Shown: positions 10,907 to 22,689 of the stretch, piece by piece
How positions within the stretch are numbered: the first letter of the stretch is position 1
How the letters are laid out: each line of letters begins with the position of its first letter
Source: Calonectria ilicicola
Taxonomy: Eukaryota; Ascomycota; Sordariomycetes; Hypocreales; Nectriaceae
DNA: 64,000 nt
Reading direction: 5' to 3'
Assembly: GCA_020809705.1 (NCBI GenBank)
Contig: CP085835.1
Location: 186,001 to 250,000, forward strand
Made by a program: the position numbers and the translations under genes
Notes under the pieces: generated by a model
Database searches by the model: none
The model's input: the letters and a program-made list of their open reading frames with translations, nothing else
Told to the model about the DNA's origin: nothing

Positions 10907-12634
10907 CTACAGCAGAAGAGGCCTTCTCCAAGCCAAGTCATTGACCGGGCCACTTTCCGGCAAGTCCCTACTTAGCCGAATTATCTCATCATTTTCAAAC
11001 AAGCCCTCAAATGAGTTGTGACGCGATGCGCCTGTGAAGAGAAACTTCAATGTCGCAGAGGATCCCTGCCTAAACAGCGCGACCAAGTTCGCAACAAACT
11101 CGTCAGTTTCTTGACGCCTCTCCGCTGGCTTAGCGAAGAATCTTAGGCCATCGATGATCATGATCAAGTAAACATGCTCGGGAAGCTCCATAATTAATCT
11201 ACGCAGGGACTCGTAGATCGTTTCAATGTCTTCTGGATTTGTCGTCTGTAGAAGCTTCCGCAATGATTCATATTCAAAAAAGCCGCTTCCGCGATCCACT
11301 AGCTGAAGAAGTAGACTCAAGGCAAGCTCGGCTGCATTGCCACTCGGATCCCTCAAAAAGTCCCGGTGCTCACCACAGTGAAATATCAAGGGGATTGCTA
11401 TTCGAGACATAGATCGTTTATCTTGGTTGTGGTGAAGTTTAATCAGCGCGCTGGAAATCTTGGCACTGATCAGGGAGGTTTCGCATCTCGGCCCTGGATT
11501 GCCACGTCCATCCAGCAGCATCATTGAAGACTGATCAAGCGATATCCAGGTCCTAAGCTGCGGGTGAGACTGGATAGCGAGCACACGCTCCTCGTCGATT
11601 TCTTCTGTATGATGCCCTGATCTGTTGAGGAGACTCAGAATGTTGTTGCAATCTTCAATTATCATGGTACGATCGTACTGAAACATCTTAAGAAGTTTTT
11701 CCGTTGCAAGAATAGAAAGTTCCGCCCGACGTGCAGTGTCTGATCCAGCGCGAAGATTAGGTGAACGTCTTGAACTTTTTGATTTGCCTTTGTCATTTTT
11801 GGCATTCTTGGTCTTAAATAGACCGTGTTCAACCTCCACCCGCTCACGATTTTCTTTTTCTCTGATCAGAAAATATTCTCCTCCCATCTCAATCAGGTAG
11901 CTAAATCCACGCATCATATCCATGACTATCTCATCCTTCTCTGTAAGCGGTCCATTATTTTCTTTGTAAAACCAAGGATGTGCATATTGATTATAAATAA
12001 AGTCCTTGAAAGTAGTAACCTGGATTTCAAAGGTGACTGGTGAATATTCCGAATCTTCTTTAAGCGCGACGTGATGATTATGAGACTCATAGCTTCCAAA
12101 CCGAGCATCCCAGTACTTTCCAACAGGTCGGTCAGATTGCCAATGGTTTGGTTCTTTTATCGCTTGGAACTTCTGAGAAATAAATTCATTAACAGGACCC
12201 AGGTTATTTTCAGACTGTACAACAACCATGATGCCTGCAAGGTCGTGCATCTCATAGAATATATCTCTCAGATCTGTGAACGGGCTTTTGCGTCCGTTCT
12301 CGCGACGTTGGAGGGACCTTTTGACAGATTGTGCGGTTTTGGTCCTGCCATATACCATACACCTTAATCCGATTCCCAAAAGCTCATCGCGGCAGTAGAA
12401 GACTAGTTCATTCACTAGGCATTCATAGTCGGGGACTAAGACAGGCCAAATAGCCTTGTTGAATTCATCCACAAGGCTTGCACCTTTTGCGGAAGGTTGT
12501 AGTGCATCGATTTGGTAGTCGCTTTTGAATTTAGTGGTTAGGTTATGAACCTTTGCTTGTAGTTCCCTGTATAATGATACCAAACCGATAGGGCCGTCTT
12601 GAGATGGTGAGAGAGCGGTAGACTGTGAGTTCAT
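10907..12634 (-). CDS. RelA/SpoT-domain protein with STAND-like NTPase region
   Basis: A single ORF of 575 aa starting at an ATG. Residues ~95-245 match the RelA/SpoT nucleotidyltransferase fold: GRTKTAQSVKRSLQRR, then FTDLRDIFYEMHDLAGIMVVV, a YESHNHHVAL segment, and FEIQVTTFKDFIYNQYAHPWFYK, which aligns with the EIQ...H..YK signature of (p)ppGpp synthetases. A basic linker (near 280-300) follows. Residues ~340-570 look like the degenerate P-loop part of fungal STAND/NACHT-like proteins: HPQLRTWISLDQ, a loop lacking the canonical GxxxxGKS, an IFHCGEH segment, ALSLLLQLV, and a Walker-B-like VYLIMIIDGL. Known RelA/SpoT enzymes transfer pyrophosphate to GTP/GDP or ATP; whether this one is active is not shown. 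The C-terminus may extend through an intron beyond the stop (a GTAAAT lies just after it). Confidence 0.75.
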   Translation of the reverse strand: MNSQSTALSPSQDGPIGLVSLYRELQAKVHNLTTKFKSDYQIDALQPSAKGASLVDEFNKAIWPVLVPDYECLVNELVFYCRDELLGIGLRCMVYGRTKTAQSVKRSLQRRENGRKSPFTDLRDIFYEMHDLAGIMVVVQSENNLGPVNEFISQKFQAIKEPNHWQSDRPVGKYWDARFGSYESHNHHVALKEDSEYSPVTFEIQVTTFKDFIYNQYAHPWFYKENNGPLTEKDEIVMDMMRGFSYLIEMGGEYFLIREKENRERVEVEHGLFKTKNAKNDKGKSKSSRRSPNLRAGSDTARRAELSILATEKLLKMFQYDRTMIIEDCNNILSLLNRSGHHTEEIDEERVLAIQSHPQLRTWISLDQSSMMLLDGRGNPGPRCETSLISAKISSALIKLHHNQDKRSMSRIAIPLIFHCGEHRDFLRDPSGNAAELALSLLLQLVDRGSGFFEYESLRKLLQTTNPEDIETIYESLRRLIMELPEHVYLIMIIDGLRFFAKPAERRQETDEFVANLVALFRQGSSATLKFLFTGASRHNSFEGLFENDEIIRLSRDLPESGPVNDLAWRRPLLL

Positions 12635-13057
12635 GTCGAATTTATATTAACATTCGTCGCTATATTAAAGATAATCGCGGAACATGACGTTTAGTAATGT
12701 AAATTGCTCAACGCATGTGGGGATTTGAAGGGTGCATAAGCTGACCACTTGACATGTCTAGACCCTGCAATGGCGGTGTTGAGTCACGTGACGGTGCACA
12801 ACACTCAGCTTATCCAGGTGACTGACTGTTATATCCGTTCAGCACAGATTGATCAAGAGAGATAATTGAGTGTTTTACGCCTATGTGATAAGCTAGTTTC
12901 TCAAATCACAGAATCAAATAGGCACTCGTCTTTCAGTATCCCCTTTTGACGTATTGATGGTGCATGAAAGGCAAAAATATTATTATTTCGCTTTGAATTC
13001 ATATTTATTCTTCATATTATATACAAATTTCTCATGTTTTTTTTAATCTTTGCTGAT
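12635..13057. other. Intergenic, AT-rich
   Basis: Promoter of the RelA/SpoT gene and 3' region of the phosphotransferase. I see no coding sequence. Confidence 0.5.
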
Positions 13058-14206
13058 TTACGCATCAGCCTTGGGAGGCTCCGGCTGGGCCTCAATTACT
13101 TCAATCGTCTTGTGGTCAACCCAAGTGGCAATGGTTCGCTCACACAGGACGTCAACACGCTCCTTGGACTGCAGACCCTTGGGGCAGATGGGCCAGATGA
13201 TGCTGGTCATGCATGAACGCTTGTACTCAATCAGCAGCTCCTCATCCTTGGGGTCAAACTTGGGACCACCCTTGCTGTGGAGAACGTTGAGGTAGTGCTC
13301 TAGGACTTCCCACTCGTGCGCACGACGGTCCTCAATGGACATCATGGCAGTCATGAAGTAGACAAGATCGTGGAAGCATGAGCCGAAGTGGAATGCCGAC
13401 CAGTCCAGGAAGCGAGTCTTGCCATCGGCAGTGAAGTAGACGTTGCCGATGTGGGTGTCACCGTGCAACAGGGTGCGGAACTTGGGGTTGCGCTGGGCGT
13501 AGTACTTATCCAGAGCCTTGTTGACACGAGTACCATCCATGAGGTACTCGGGAAGCTTAGGTCGGTCAGCCTCACGGACAATGGTATCCCATGGCCTGAC
13601 CATGAAGGTCATAGCGGGGTCATAGTTGTTCCAAATCCCTATTACTGATGTTAACCATCCGCCACTTATCTCAATGTTTGATATTCTCAACTTACAAGGG
13701 TAGTCGTCTTGGCTCTTGCCCCAGAATTGAGCGTGCAGACCGGCCATCTGCTCAGCACCAGCCAGAATCTTGTCCAGGGGGTAGGCAGCAACCTCAGGTG
13801 CAAATGTGCAGCCCTCATGCACCAGATCTGTCATGATGGCGATGCCCTGCTTCTCGCTGGTACCACCCCACCAACCTGTGGGGTATCCCATGTGCTCGAT
13901 GGTGGGGGCGATCTTAGAGAAGAAGTCGGCCTCACGCTGTGCCAGACTCACTGTCCAAGGCTGGGCGGCAACCATGGCAGGGTCGAAGACTCCCTTGACG
14001 CAAATGTTGGTAGGTCGAGACTTGGGGTCTTCTACTTCCTCAGCATACTCAATTGAGTAAAAGAGCTTGCTGGCTGTGCCGAAGATGGATCGTGTCATGT
14101 TAATGGACTTGATCTTGTGGCCCAGAACGGAGCCCAGCCATTCGGCTGTTACCTCCTCCGGGACCAAGGGGAGGACCTCGTACGGGTGCACAGTCTCAGT
14201 TGCCAT
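13058..14206 (-). CDS. APH/CHK-like small-molecule phosphotransferase
   Basis: Two exons (14206-13696 and 13638-13058) encode about 363 aa. The catalytic loop LLHGDTHIGNVYF matches HGDxxxxN of aminoglycoside phosphotransferase/choline-kinase-like enzymes, followed by the metal-binding FLDWSAFHFGSCFHDL. The N-lobe contains FGTASKLFYSIEY and ICVKGVF (likely the ATP-binding lysine). The 57-nt intron keeps frame and joins DDYP to WIWNNYDP. The family phosphorylates hydroxyl groups of small molecules (sugars, amines, ecdysteroids, antibiotics). The substrate is not predictable. GC content and codon use are higher than in its neighbours, as in a well-expressed gene. Confidence 0.88.
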   Translation of the reverse strand: MATETVHPYEVLPLVPEEVTAEWLGSVLGHKIKSINMTRSIFGTASKLFYSIEYAEEVEDPKSRPTNICVKGVFDPAMVAAQPWTVSLAQREADFFSKIAPTIEHMGYPTGWWGGTSEKQGIAIMTDLVHEGCTFAPEVAAYPLDKILAGAEQMAGLHAQFWGKSQDDYPCKLRISNIEISGGWLTSVIGIWNNYDPAMTFMVRPWDTIVREADRPKLPEYLMDGTRVNKALDKYYAQRNPKFRTLLHGDTHIGNVYFTADGKTRFLDWSAFHFGSCFHDLVYFMTAMMSIEDRRAHEWEVLEHYLNVLHSKGGPKFDPKDEELLIEYKRSCMTSIIWPICPKGLQSKERVDVLCERTIATWVDHKTIEVIEAQPEPPKADA

Positions 14207-16748
14207 GGTGTTGTTACTATGAGTTATCTGGAGGGAAAGGGAGAAGGGAATGGCATAGAGAGGGCGAAACAGAATTCTAATATACTAGCGGAAACGCAAA
14301 GAGGCGCTAGCTTCCAACCCAGGCCTACTCTGTTTTCGGTGTAGGGAGTCGTCGTACATGGAACAGAGGACCAGTTAGCCGAAGCAACAGGGGGAGGCAG
14401 GCAACCCCTGTGTGGTCTGATCGGCACAGCTCTGCCTTTTGTTTCTCTCCTGGTAAGAACCCACGTGTGCTAGTTATTTCCCCTTTCCCCAGAGTGTGTG
14501 GGGAAGTCGTATACTCTCCAATCCACGAACCAGTTCGCTTGGTATTGGTTGACCATGATGCGGCTTATAGAACTACAGATGAAGACAGCTGTCTCCTACA
14601 ACGGGCAACTCACTGCAGTCGCATCGATGCAACGCTTGCCCCTGCTAGTCCAGAAATCACAGCACGGTCCACACGTGGTCCTGGCCACGGGTTTTCCATC
14701 CTGTCAGGCCATATTGGCGTGCCCGGCAAACGGCAACCAAACGAGTCCTTTTTTCGTAAAGGAACAAGATGGGCGCTATAGGCATGATATGGAGTAGTGT
14801 GGAAGCTAGTGTCGCTCTCACGCCTGAATCCTTGCGGGAGATAGAATCCAACGTCGGCCTTATTCACCCTCCACTCAGGTCGGCATATTCCCTCATCAAT
14901 CCCCACTCTATACCCATGCACACATCCGATTAAGGACTGTTATACGACTACATGGGTGTCGCGCAGCTATCATGTCGCAATGCAACGAAACATTCATACT
15001 AGGCACGCAATCATCTCTGTCCCGCGCTATTGGTGGCCTGTTTCGATCAATAAGGTTCTGCGTTTGCTGCCATCAACCCAAATCTCTGGGTCAAGGGGTA
15101 AATGAGAGTCTCTCATGCTTCATCGCGGCGATGCACTGAAAGCCAATCATTTGCTGATGCTGTGCCCCGCTGACACGTACCACGTTCAGCTTCAGACCGC
15201 CTCAAGACGGTTGGGGCAACTGAGGCTCAAAGATCTGGACATATGGCCTATTTTGTAGAATTATACGACTGTCGCATCAATTCTACGCCCAAGTCGGCTG
15301 TCGCGGCACTGGCTATCAGGCCTCAGATTGCCGTTGGATTCCCCGCGGACTGAATTGCCGTATTACGCGGACTGCCTACCCATGCGTGTCCTTCGGGGTC
15401 CGTTTGAGCCCGTTTCCCACACTGAGCATGCGTTTTGGTGTGGTTCACGGAACGGGGACACTACTCACATGAGACGTAAAACTGGCTTATTGGCTAGACT
15501 GCGAAGTCTTTTATTTTGCGTTCCGGAAACGAGTACGCGTTTGGTTAGTCCCCTGCGGCACTGTAGCGCCGGAACGCGCCGCGGGGGCGATCCGGGCCAA
15601 ACTGTAATCGACGTTGAAGTGTAAATGGGATGGTGAAACAATCTCCAGCCCTTGGGGAAAATAGCCTCGGAGTTGAGAAGTCATGTGTGTTTCATTTGCC
15701 TTGGCTCTGGAAAAAAAAAGTAGACCGGTTGGCATAGCTTAGGTTGGCTGGGGTTTATGCAAATGCAAATAATTCAATGTGCATAATTCAAAGAGAATTC
15801 AACACGCACACGATCGATGCTGATACAGCCGACTCGCCAATCCTCCACTGAATGTTTATTTTAACTCTAAAGGAGCCTTGCTGAATCGTGTGTTCAAGAA
15901 GCGGGGATGCCTGAGATTTGGGCTGAGTCGGCACTTTCGTTGTCGCAGCGTCAGCCGCTAGTCGCTTGCGTGCAGACAGAGAAGCGAGTGTAGGGTACTA
16001 TAAATATCGCAGAGATGAAGCAGGACCTAGTCAGCAGTCTACCAGCAGCCAGTGGGAATTTAGGAGCAGGCCATGATCTCGCCAGTGGCTCGTATCGCAG
16101 TGTGTGCCAAGATGGAAACTCCACTTGGTCAGCCCTACTGTGCCTACAGCCGGCCACGACATGCTGCAGATCAATTTACGCGATCCAGGCCTTCATACTG
16201 CTTTGTACGCGGAAATACTTTGGTGATTACGCGCATCTCATGTGCTCCCTCACAAACCGTTGGATTTGTGTGACCTGGGTACTTGGCCAACAGCAGAAGT
16301 GTTCAACCGCGGCCTTCAGCGAATGACCACGAATAAGTAGCTACACCCGCCAAAGTCCTCAGGCGCCTATAAACTCATATTTTCAGTTTGCTGACGTGAT
16401 ATTGTTCGACAGCCTGGTCACCGCCTGACTGCGTCCTAAACAGTCTCATGGCGCGCCAGTGTGGATCCTTCCATGACGCTCAGCCTCAAGAACCGGCTGT
16501 TGGCTGAAAAAGCGCGGAAATGCACCCGCAGCACCCAAGCCTCAGGTCTCTGTGCATTTCCCCTCACTTGGTTGAAATCAAGGCCAAGACAGTAGGCTTG
16601 TGAAGGATTCGAAATCAGCCGCCTGCATCATGCACGATCCCAGTACTCGAGGCTCAGCCTCTAGAACATTGCTATATAAAGTGAGGGCCCTGGCCAGCAA
16701 AGTCGTTAATGTTTGAGTCGACTATATTCTGCCTCAAATAACTTCGCC
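14207..16748. other. 2.5-kb gene-poor stretch
   Basis: Many short open frames overlap on both strands, but none has a domain, a splice-consistent extension or a signal peptide that I trust. It contains the promoter of the phosphotransferase (left) and of the metalloprotease (right; TATA box listed separately). No transposon ends or terminal repeats were seen by eye. Confidence 0.45.
16673..16680 (+). promoter_or_regulatory. TATA box of metalloprotease gene
   Basis: TATATAAA lies 69 bp before the metalloprotease ATG (16749), a typical spacing for a strongly regulated fungal gene. Confidence 0.6.
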
Positions 16749-17764
16749 ATGCATATCAAGTCTGCCCTACTAATGGGCACTGCTTGCCTCGCCCTAGTGC
16801 AAGGGCGCAAATGCGGTAACCCTGGCCGAAGCAGTAAGCAACACGAAGTCGCGAGGAAGGCCGCGCATCACGAAGCAAGGGCTGCGAAGATTAATGGCTA
16901 TGGCAACTCAACCAACACCGGTTCATCCTCCTCCATCCACATTGAAATTTACATGCATTCCGTCTCTGCCACCAAAAGTGGATTGCTCCGCGTAAGCCGT
17001 TTCCGACTTAAGCTCGAAAATTCAGAAGCTCATTATATTAGGACCAAGACTTGCAAAAACAGTTCGATGTTATTGCTGACCGATTCGAGCCCTATGATAT
17101 CACGTTCGAGCTGAAAAATACAAGCCGCACTGTCAACCGCAAGTGGGCAAACGCGACCGAGGAACTAGAAATGAAATCGCAATTACGACAAGGCGACTAC
17201 AAGGCGTTGAACCTTTACTTTACCGATTATGTCATCGACAACACTACCAGCCCACCGGATGAATTGCTCGGAGTGTGCTACTACCCCACAGCAGCTCCGG
17301 AGGACTCTGAGGATTTCATCATGGATGGCTGCACCGTGATGTCTACCACAATCCCCGGAGGATCATATGAGCCCTATGATCACGGAATAACCGCTGTGCA
17401 CGAGATCGGCCACTGGTTTGGCCTCGCACACACCTTTGATGATGGCGACGGGCAATACAAAAATGGTTGCTCTGGGCCTGGTGATGGAGTCTCGGATACG
17501 CCTGCATCGGCTAGCGAGTCATCAGGATGCGATATTGGCAGGAATTCATGCCCGAACAAGCCTGGTCTAGATCCCATTCACAATTACATGGATTATTCAG
17601 ACGAGTAAGTCCGATTGAACCAAAAAAAAATTCGAGTGAAGTCCCTGGCTGACCAAATGAATAGCACCTGCTTGACCGAATTTTCAGCTGGTCAGGCCAA
17701 ACGCATCCGAAGTCTGTGGAACGTGTATCGCGAATCTTGGCCCGACGTGGTTCTTATGGCTTAG
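16749..17764 (+). CDS. Secreted M43 (pappalysin-like) metalloprotease
   Basis: Three exons (16749-16991, 17042-17604, 17665-17764) give 301 aa. Residues 1-19 form a signal peptide (MHIKSALLMGTACLALVQG). The zinc site HEIGHWFGLAH at 201-211 matches HExxHxxGxxH of the cytophagalysin/pappalysin family, with the Met-turn likely in HNYMDYSDD. Cysteines around the active site fit a disulfide-stabilised extracellular enzyme. Both introns keep frame, and the last joins YMDYSD to TCLTEFSAGQ. The family resembles the Mep1-type proteases of fungi that degrade extracellular proteins. No break is seen and the length fits the family. Confidence 0.93.
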
Positions 17765-18649
17765 AAATTATTAAAGCACCGTTTTACCAAACCCTGTTAC
17801 AGAATATAAAAAGCTGGAAAAGTTAATTCAAGGCACAGGGGCCATAAAATGTTTAAATATCTTTTTTTTTTATAAATTAGAGAGTTTATGTTGCACGCAG
17901 CCTCGCTAGATCTCGGGTTAGAGGGCATCAGCAAGGGTGGCGTACAAAAGTCACCGGCATGAAAGTATGACCGGCGCAATTTCCCTGCGCGGTAGGATTT
18001 ATTATTTTAGTAAATCAAAAAAATTTATAAGATAATAGTTCATCTCAATTCCAACGCACCTACAAAATTCAACTTTTCGCAGAAGTAGCGCTAGTGGCCG
18101 CACTTACCCTATCCCCACCCTAAGGTACTGGCGAACCCAGTAATTTCTCATGCTTATTACGAAGAATGGAGATGACCATTCAGGCTCTTGCCTGATATGG
18201 TGCGACCTTGTGTGGTGGGCGGTTTGGAAATTTGGGCTTTTGCAGAATTTGATGATACCTGGTTCCCTGAACAGACATCGTTACTTACTCATACGCTCAC
18301 ATGAGGGAAAGCTCGGTGGCAGCGGTAAGGTATGGAACATACAAAGGATGGGTTCCCGGAGGCGATGATAGCAATGCAAGACAATCTGACTTCTAAATGC
18401 AGCCCATTCAATCTATTTGAGGAGACGGTGGCGCCTCTGATCAGCCTTAGCGCCTGCAAGATGCTTAAGCGGTTACTTTATTTGGCTATTACTTGCGTGG
18501 CTTATTCGACAGTGCTTGTGAGTTTGAGGTGTATTTCTCTGCCTCTAGTCTATCAATACTGCCAACCCGGGTTGGAAATGGTAACGATTATATTATGCTT
18601 GAATTATATATTAAGATTTCTCCCCTCTCTATTTCTCATTTCCTCAAAA
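17765..18649. other. Intergenic
   Basis: 3' regions of the metalloprotease (+) and the kinase fusion (-). The open frame near 18332-18730 on the plus strand overlaps the kinase 3' end and looks non-coding. Confidence 0.5.
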
Positions 18650-21600
18650 TTACTCGGAGATGGGTGGTGGGTGGTTCGCCCGACCCTTGCCCTTTTTGTC
18701 ACGACTTGTGTCCCTAGGAACTTGCTGTGACACGGCCGGCATTGCAACCGAATTAAGGGTTGATAATAGAGTTCGCTCTCTTGCTGCAGTTCGGCGATTG
18801 AGTCCGAGCCCTGCAAAGCCTCCAACGAGGTCACCAGTACCGTCATTAAAGGCGTTTGCTGATTCTGTCATCCAAGGATGCTGGATACACTGATCTATCG
18901 TAAATCTCTTCGTAGGGTCAGCAGTCAACATAGAGTCAATAAGGTCAACTACCACCTAGTTAGTACATTCACTCATCAACCGGTAAAAGGAAGCAAACTT
19001 ACGAGCTGGGTCTCCAACCGAGTCCCAATATGGACAGGGGTAGTCAAATCGACCTGATCTGATTTGCTCGGAGAGCGTGAAGGGAAAATCGCGCGAGTAG
19101 AGCTCATCGGAGAAGGGAGGGAACCCGCAAAGGCAGATGTATAGGACAACACCAAGGGACCAGATGTCGACAGCCTTCGTGTATTTTCGAGTCCGGGATT
19201 CGGCAAGAATTTCGGGCGCGACATAGCTTGGTGTTCCGCAGAGAGTTGTTGTGAATGTCTCCTCCCCAATAATTTTTGCCAAGCCAAAATCTGCGATTTT
19301 GACTGTCAAATCTTCATCGGCCAGTAAAATATTTTCTGGTTTGATGTCGCGATGTGTGATATTGCGGTCATGCTAGTAGATCAACCTGTTAGCTATTCAT
19401 ATGGATAATGGAGTAAGGTGCCCCGTTAGAGTCTTACAAGATATTTGATGCCGCTGAAAAGTTGCCGAAATACCTTTCGACTCTCATCCTCACTAAGCTT
19501 TTGTTTCATAACAATATGGTTGAAGAGCTCTCCATGAGGGGCTAGTTCTAGGACCATGTAGATGGCCCGCTTCTCATTAAAAATGTCTCGGAGGTTGAGA
19601 ATATTGGGATGGCTGATTCCCATAAGTACGGCTATCTCTTGCTGCAAACCTTCATGCTTGGTTCGTTCTTCTATGCCTGGGGTCTTTGTAAAGATTTTGG
19701 CGGCATATCGTAGCCCCGTAGACTTTTCTACGCAGAGGTAAACTTCGGCAAAGTGGCCTTTGCCTAGCCTCTCTAATAAAGTGTACTGCTGTAAGAATAC
19801 GCTCGATTGCCGACTTGATGGATATCGGAACAAGAAACGCGCAGAATCTAGAACCGCGATTTCATCGTTGTCCTGTAATTCTCGTCGTTGATTGCAACCC
19901 ACGAACGCTTCGTTCACAAAAGTGCCATTACTGGACAAGTCTTCTATAATGGCAACATAAGTATCATCCTTGGTTTCCGAAAAGATGAGGCAGTGTCGAT
20001 TTGACACGGTATTTTGGTTGACTACAAGATCTGGAAGGAAGCGTTAGCTTTAGTGACCTAGTTTGGCTGTTGCTTGAGACGAATCATGTGCAACTCACCA
20101 CACTCGGGATGGCGGCCGATGAGATAGCCATTGGAATGAGGGACCTTGGTTTCAATACTTTGAGCTGGCCCCTTGCCCTTGAAACCCCTTGCAGCGGTAT
20201 CTTCGGTAGTTTTGATCCCCGGCATTGAAGTTAGTTTCTTTAATGCGATGGGACCCTCGCCATACTTGGAATCAAAGGGGATGAGATATCCCCATACGTC
20301 GGGGTCCATAGTTTCGTCTAAATTTTCGTGGGGAAGCGAGTCGGTATCCTCAGGGGCAGGAGTTTTCTCTTCATGCGTTTGGAAAGCCCCCGATGCAATT
20401 GCTCCTTGCAAGAAGGCGTCGTCCTCAACGTCCACTTCGTCTCCACGGGGGATATCATTCCAGTTACCATGAGTTTCAGATACTGAGCTGACCCTGTCTG
20501 AAGGATGGTTGGAGTCAAGATCCATGGCTTCATCTTGCGGTGGCGAAGAATACTCTTGAATGATCACCTGTCCTTTGGAACCTAGATGCCTTGAACTAGC
20601 TCGCAATGAAGCTACATCCGAGCCACCAGAAATAGTCTGGGTGTCTTTTGTAGGGTCTATAACGTCTATGGATATTAGGCGGAGGGTGAGCAACATTACG
20701 TTTTGGAGATGAGCAGCTATATGGATTGAGATTGCCTCGGAACCGGACAGTGAAGCCGTCCTGGAGTGTGCTTGCAACTGCTCAAAAACCACTCGCTCAT
20801 CATCCCTGCTGTGGTGGGATGGTGCGAGACGTTCGCTTCTTCTCGGCCGCTTGAAAACTTCATCGACATTGCTCTCATTCCGATCCAACGGATTAAGGGC
20901 CCTTTTCTTAGAAAGCGGCTCCTGTTCATCAACCACTGACATGCAGCAAATGGGGCAGATGTCTTGAGGACGGAGAGTCTGTAGGCAGCTCTGATGTACA
21001 ATGGCCTGTACCTGTGACTCCTTTAGAGTTCCCCTGTGACTTTCCTCAATATGATTGGCGAGATCGTGTGATTTCGGGAAAATGATGTCTTCATCGTAAC
21101 ATAACGGACAAATCCATGATGAGGGCGAGTGAATTTCTCGATGCCAGCTCCGACCGTGCGTCCCCATCATGTGCCGAAACCATTCTGACGAAGAAGCAAA
21201 CCTCTGAGATGATTCAGCGCATTTCTCTGAGATACAGACGTATGGCTTATGATCCTCGTTGACGTGCCGTCTGGAATTTTCTCGTTAGCAGACTAGAGAA
21301 GTTGGTTGGGAAGAATAGAGTGCATACCTCCAGCCATCTCCTTCAGATGCTTCTTTGGAAATAGGTGCAAAGCACCATTGGCATGTTGAGCTATTCTTTG
21401 GCGGCCTAGGATAGTCTGCGTGGCGCGACAAAATGGATTTCGTTCTGGCTCGTTGAGAATTCTGTTCCTTCCACCTTCTCCGGGCTTCCCGGCTATCCAG
21501 GGACGTGGGTTCATTGTGTGAAAAGGTGCTAGGTTGAGCCCGTAGCGGAGCTGTCCTAGGAGAATTTTCGAGATTAATGTGTTTTGGGGTTGATAGGCGA

Positions 21601-22357
21601 GGTGATGCTGCACCGGTCGCAGCGTCATACTCCTCATCAATAGTAGGCAAATGACTTTGCGGATAACGCCTTGGTCGCAAGAGCTCCTGTCTAGATTGGC
21701 GATAACGATACTGCGTGTAAGTCTCTGCCATGGAACGAGTGAGCTGTTCGAGGAGCGATTGTGTGGCGACGGGGTAGAGCGACTTGAGAGCAACGTATGC
21801 AATCTTTTCGAATGAGGTCAAGTCAAAGGACTCGGCAAATTTTCTTGCCTTGACAGTTTGGCTTGTCACGGAGGATTTTTTAATTACATTGCCGAGACGG
21901 TCGAGACGCCCGATGGCCTCGACTATGGCGTCCAAGCTGTCGGAAATGATACGCTGACGTGCTGGTTGTGGTTGGGTTGCGCCTGAGTCTGACGGCTCAT
22001 TGGTGGGTGACTCGCTGGGCTCCAAAACTGTTTGGTGTGTTAATTAAGGAAATGGTATTTCTGCGGTAGGAATAAGAGCAACATACGATGGAACAAATTT
22101 GTTTCCAAAATATCCAGCAGGCGGAGCACTAGCTCTCGCATATCAGTGTGGTATCGCAGTCTGCGATCAAGACACAAGTTGGAGCCTGCAAAGACGCCAA
22201 GATAGGATGCCCAAGCAGAGAACCTCTGTTGGTACTCGCCAAGGATCTTTGCGCCATTTTGCTCACTTTGTTGCTCTAGACGCGAGATGTGCTCTGCGAA
22301 GAGCTTTTCGCATTCAGATGCGAGCTCAAAGATGGGTTCTTCCTCGCCGGCGTCCAT
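18650..22357 (-). CDS. C2H2-type/FHA/CHK2-like kinase fusion protein
   Basis: Six exons (22357-22087, 22027-21328, 21270-20099, 20030-19438, 19372-19003, 18948-18650) keep one frame for about 1134 aa. Residues 1-325 resemble the N-terminal helical region of large fungal C2H2 proteins (YQQRFSAWASYLGVF, RELVLRLLDILETNL). A zinc-finger array follows (KPYVCISEKCAES, EWFRHMMGTHG, WICPLCYDED, HDLANHIEESH, ICPICCMSV). After a disordered acidic linker comes a FHA domain (YLIGRHPECD, SNRHC, DLSSNGTFVNE, ~690-785), then a Ser/Thr kinase (~797-1070) with GKGHFAEVY, K826, HRD at 919-921, DFG at 940-942, and LCGTPSYVAPEI. The FHA-kinase half is Rad53/Cds1/CHK2-like; these phosphorylate targets after binding phospho-Thr. 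Because the linker and FHA start are in one uninterrupted exon, the fusion is directly supported. Divergent from the DUF7580-PNP gene, 332 bp away. Confidence 0.88.
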
Positions 22358-22689
22358 GGCTATGGGCGAGAGGGCCCTCTCACAGGGCCACCATGCGTGG
22401 CAGAATACATGCAAGCACTTTCGCCCGGCTGTGACGATGACGCATGACGGCTGAAGAAGGCTGCTTATCTCGACTCGGTTGCAGCCAATGTGAGAGTGAG
22501 ATGCGGGGATCGAGGGCGGTCACGTGTGGCAGGATTCATTCAGCCTTGCGCATTCGGGGAACGCCTTATGCGCCGCATCGAAAACAGCCTTAGCCAAGTA
22601 TCCTCTGCGGCGCGCTATGTCGGTGCAGCTCTCGACAACATGATGCAGTAAAATAATCGGAACCATCATCGGACAAAAGCTGCCAAGCT
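22358..22689. promoter_or_regulatory. Shared divergent promoter region, kinase and PNP genes
   Basis: 332 bp separate the ATG of the kinase fusion (minus) from the ATG of the DUF7580-PNP gene (plus). I see no coding sequence in it, although an open frame runs back from 22357 without an ATG. Shared regulation is an inference. Confidence 0.5.

Noticed and set aside
14410..15735. Several overlapping 70-120 codon open frames on both strands
   Set aside because: They start at non-ATG or weak sites, overlap one another, show no domain, and have no splice-consistent extensions.
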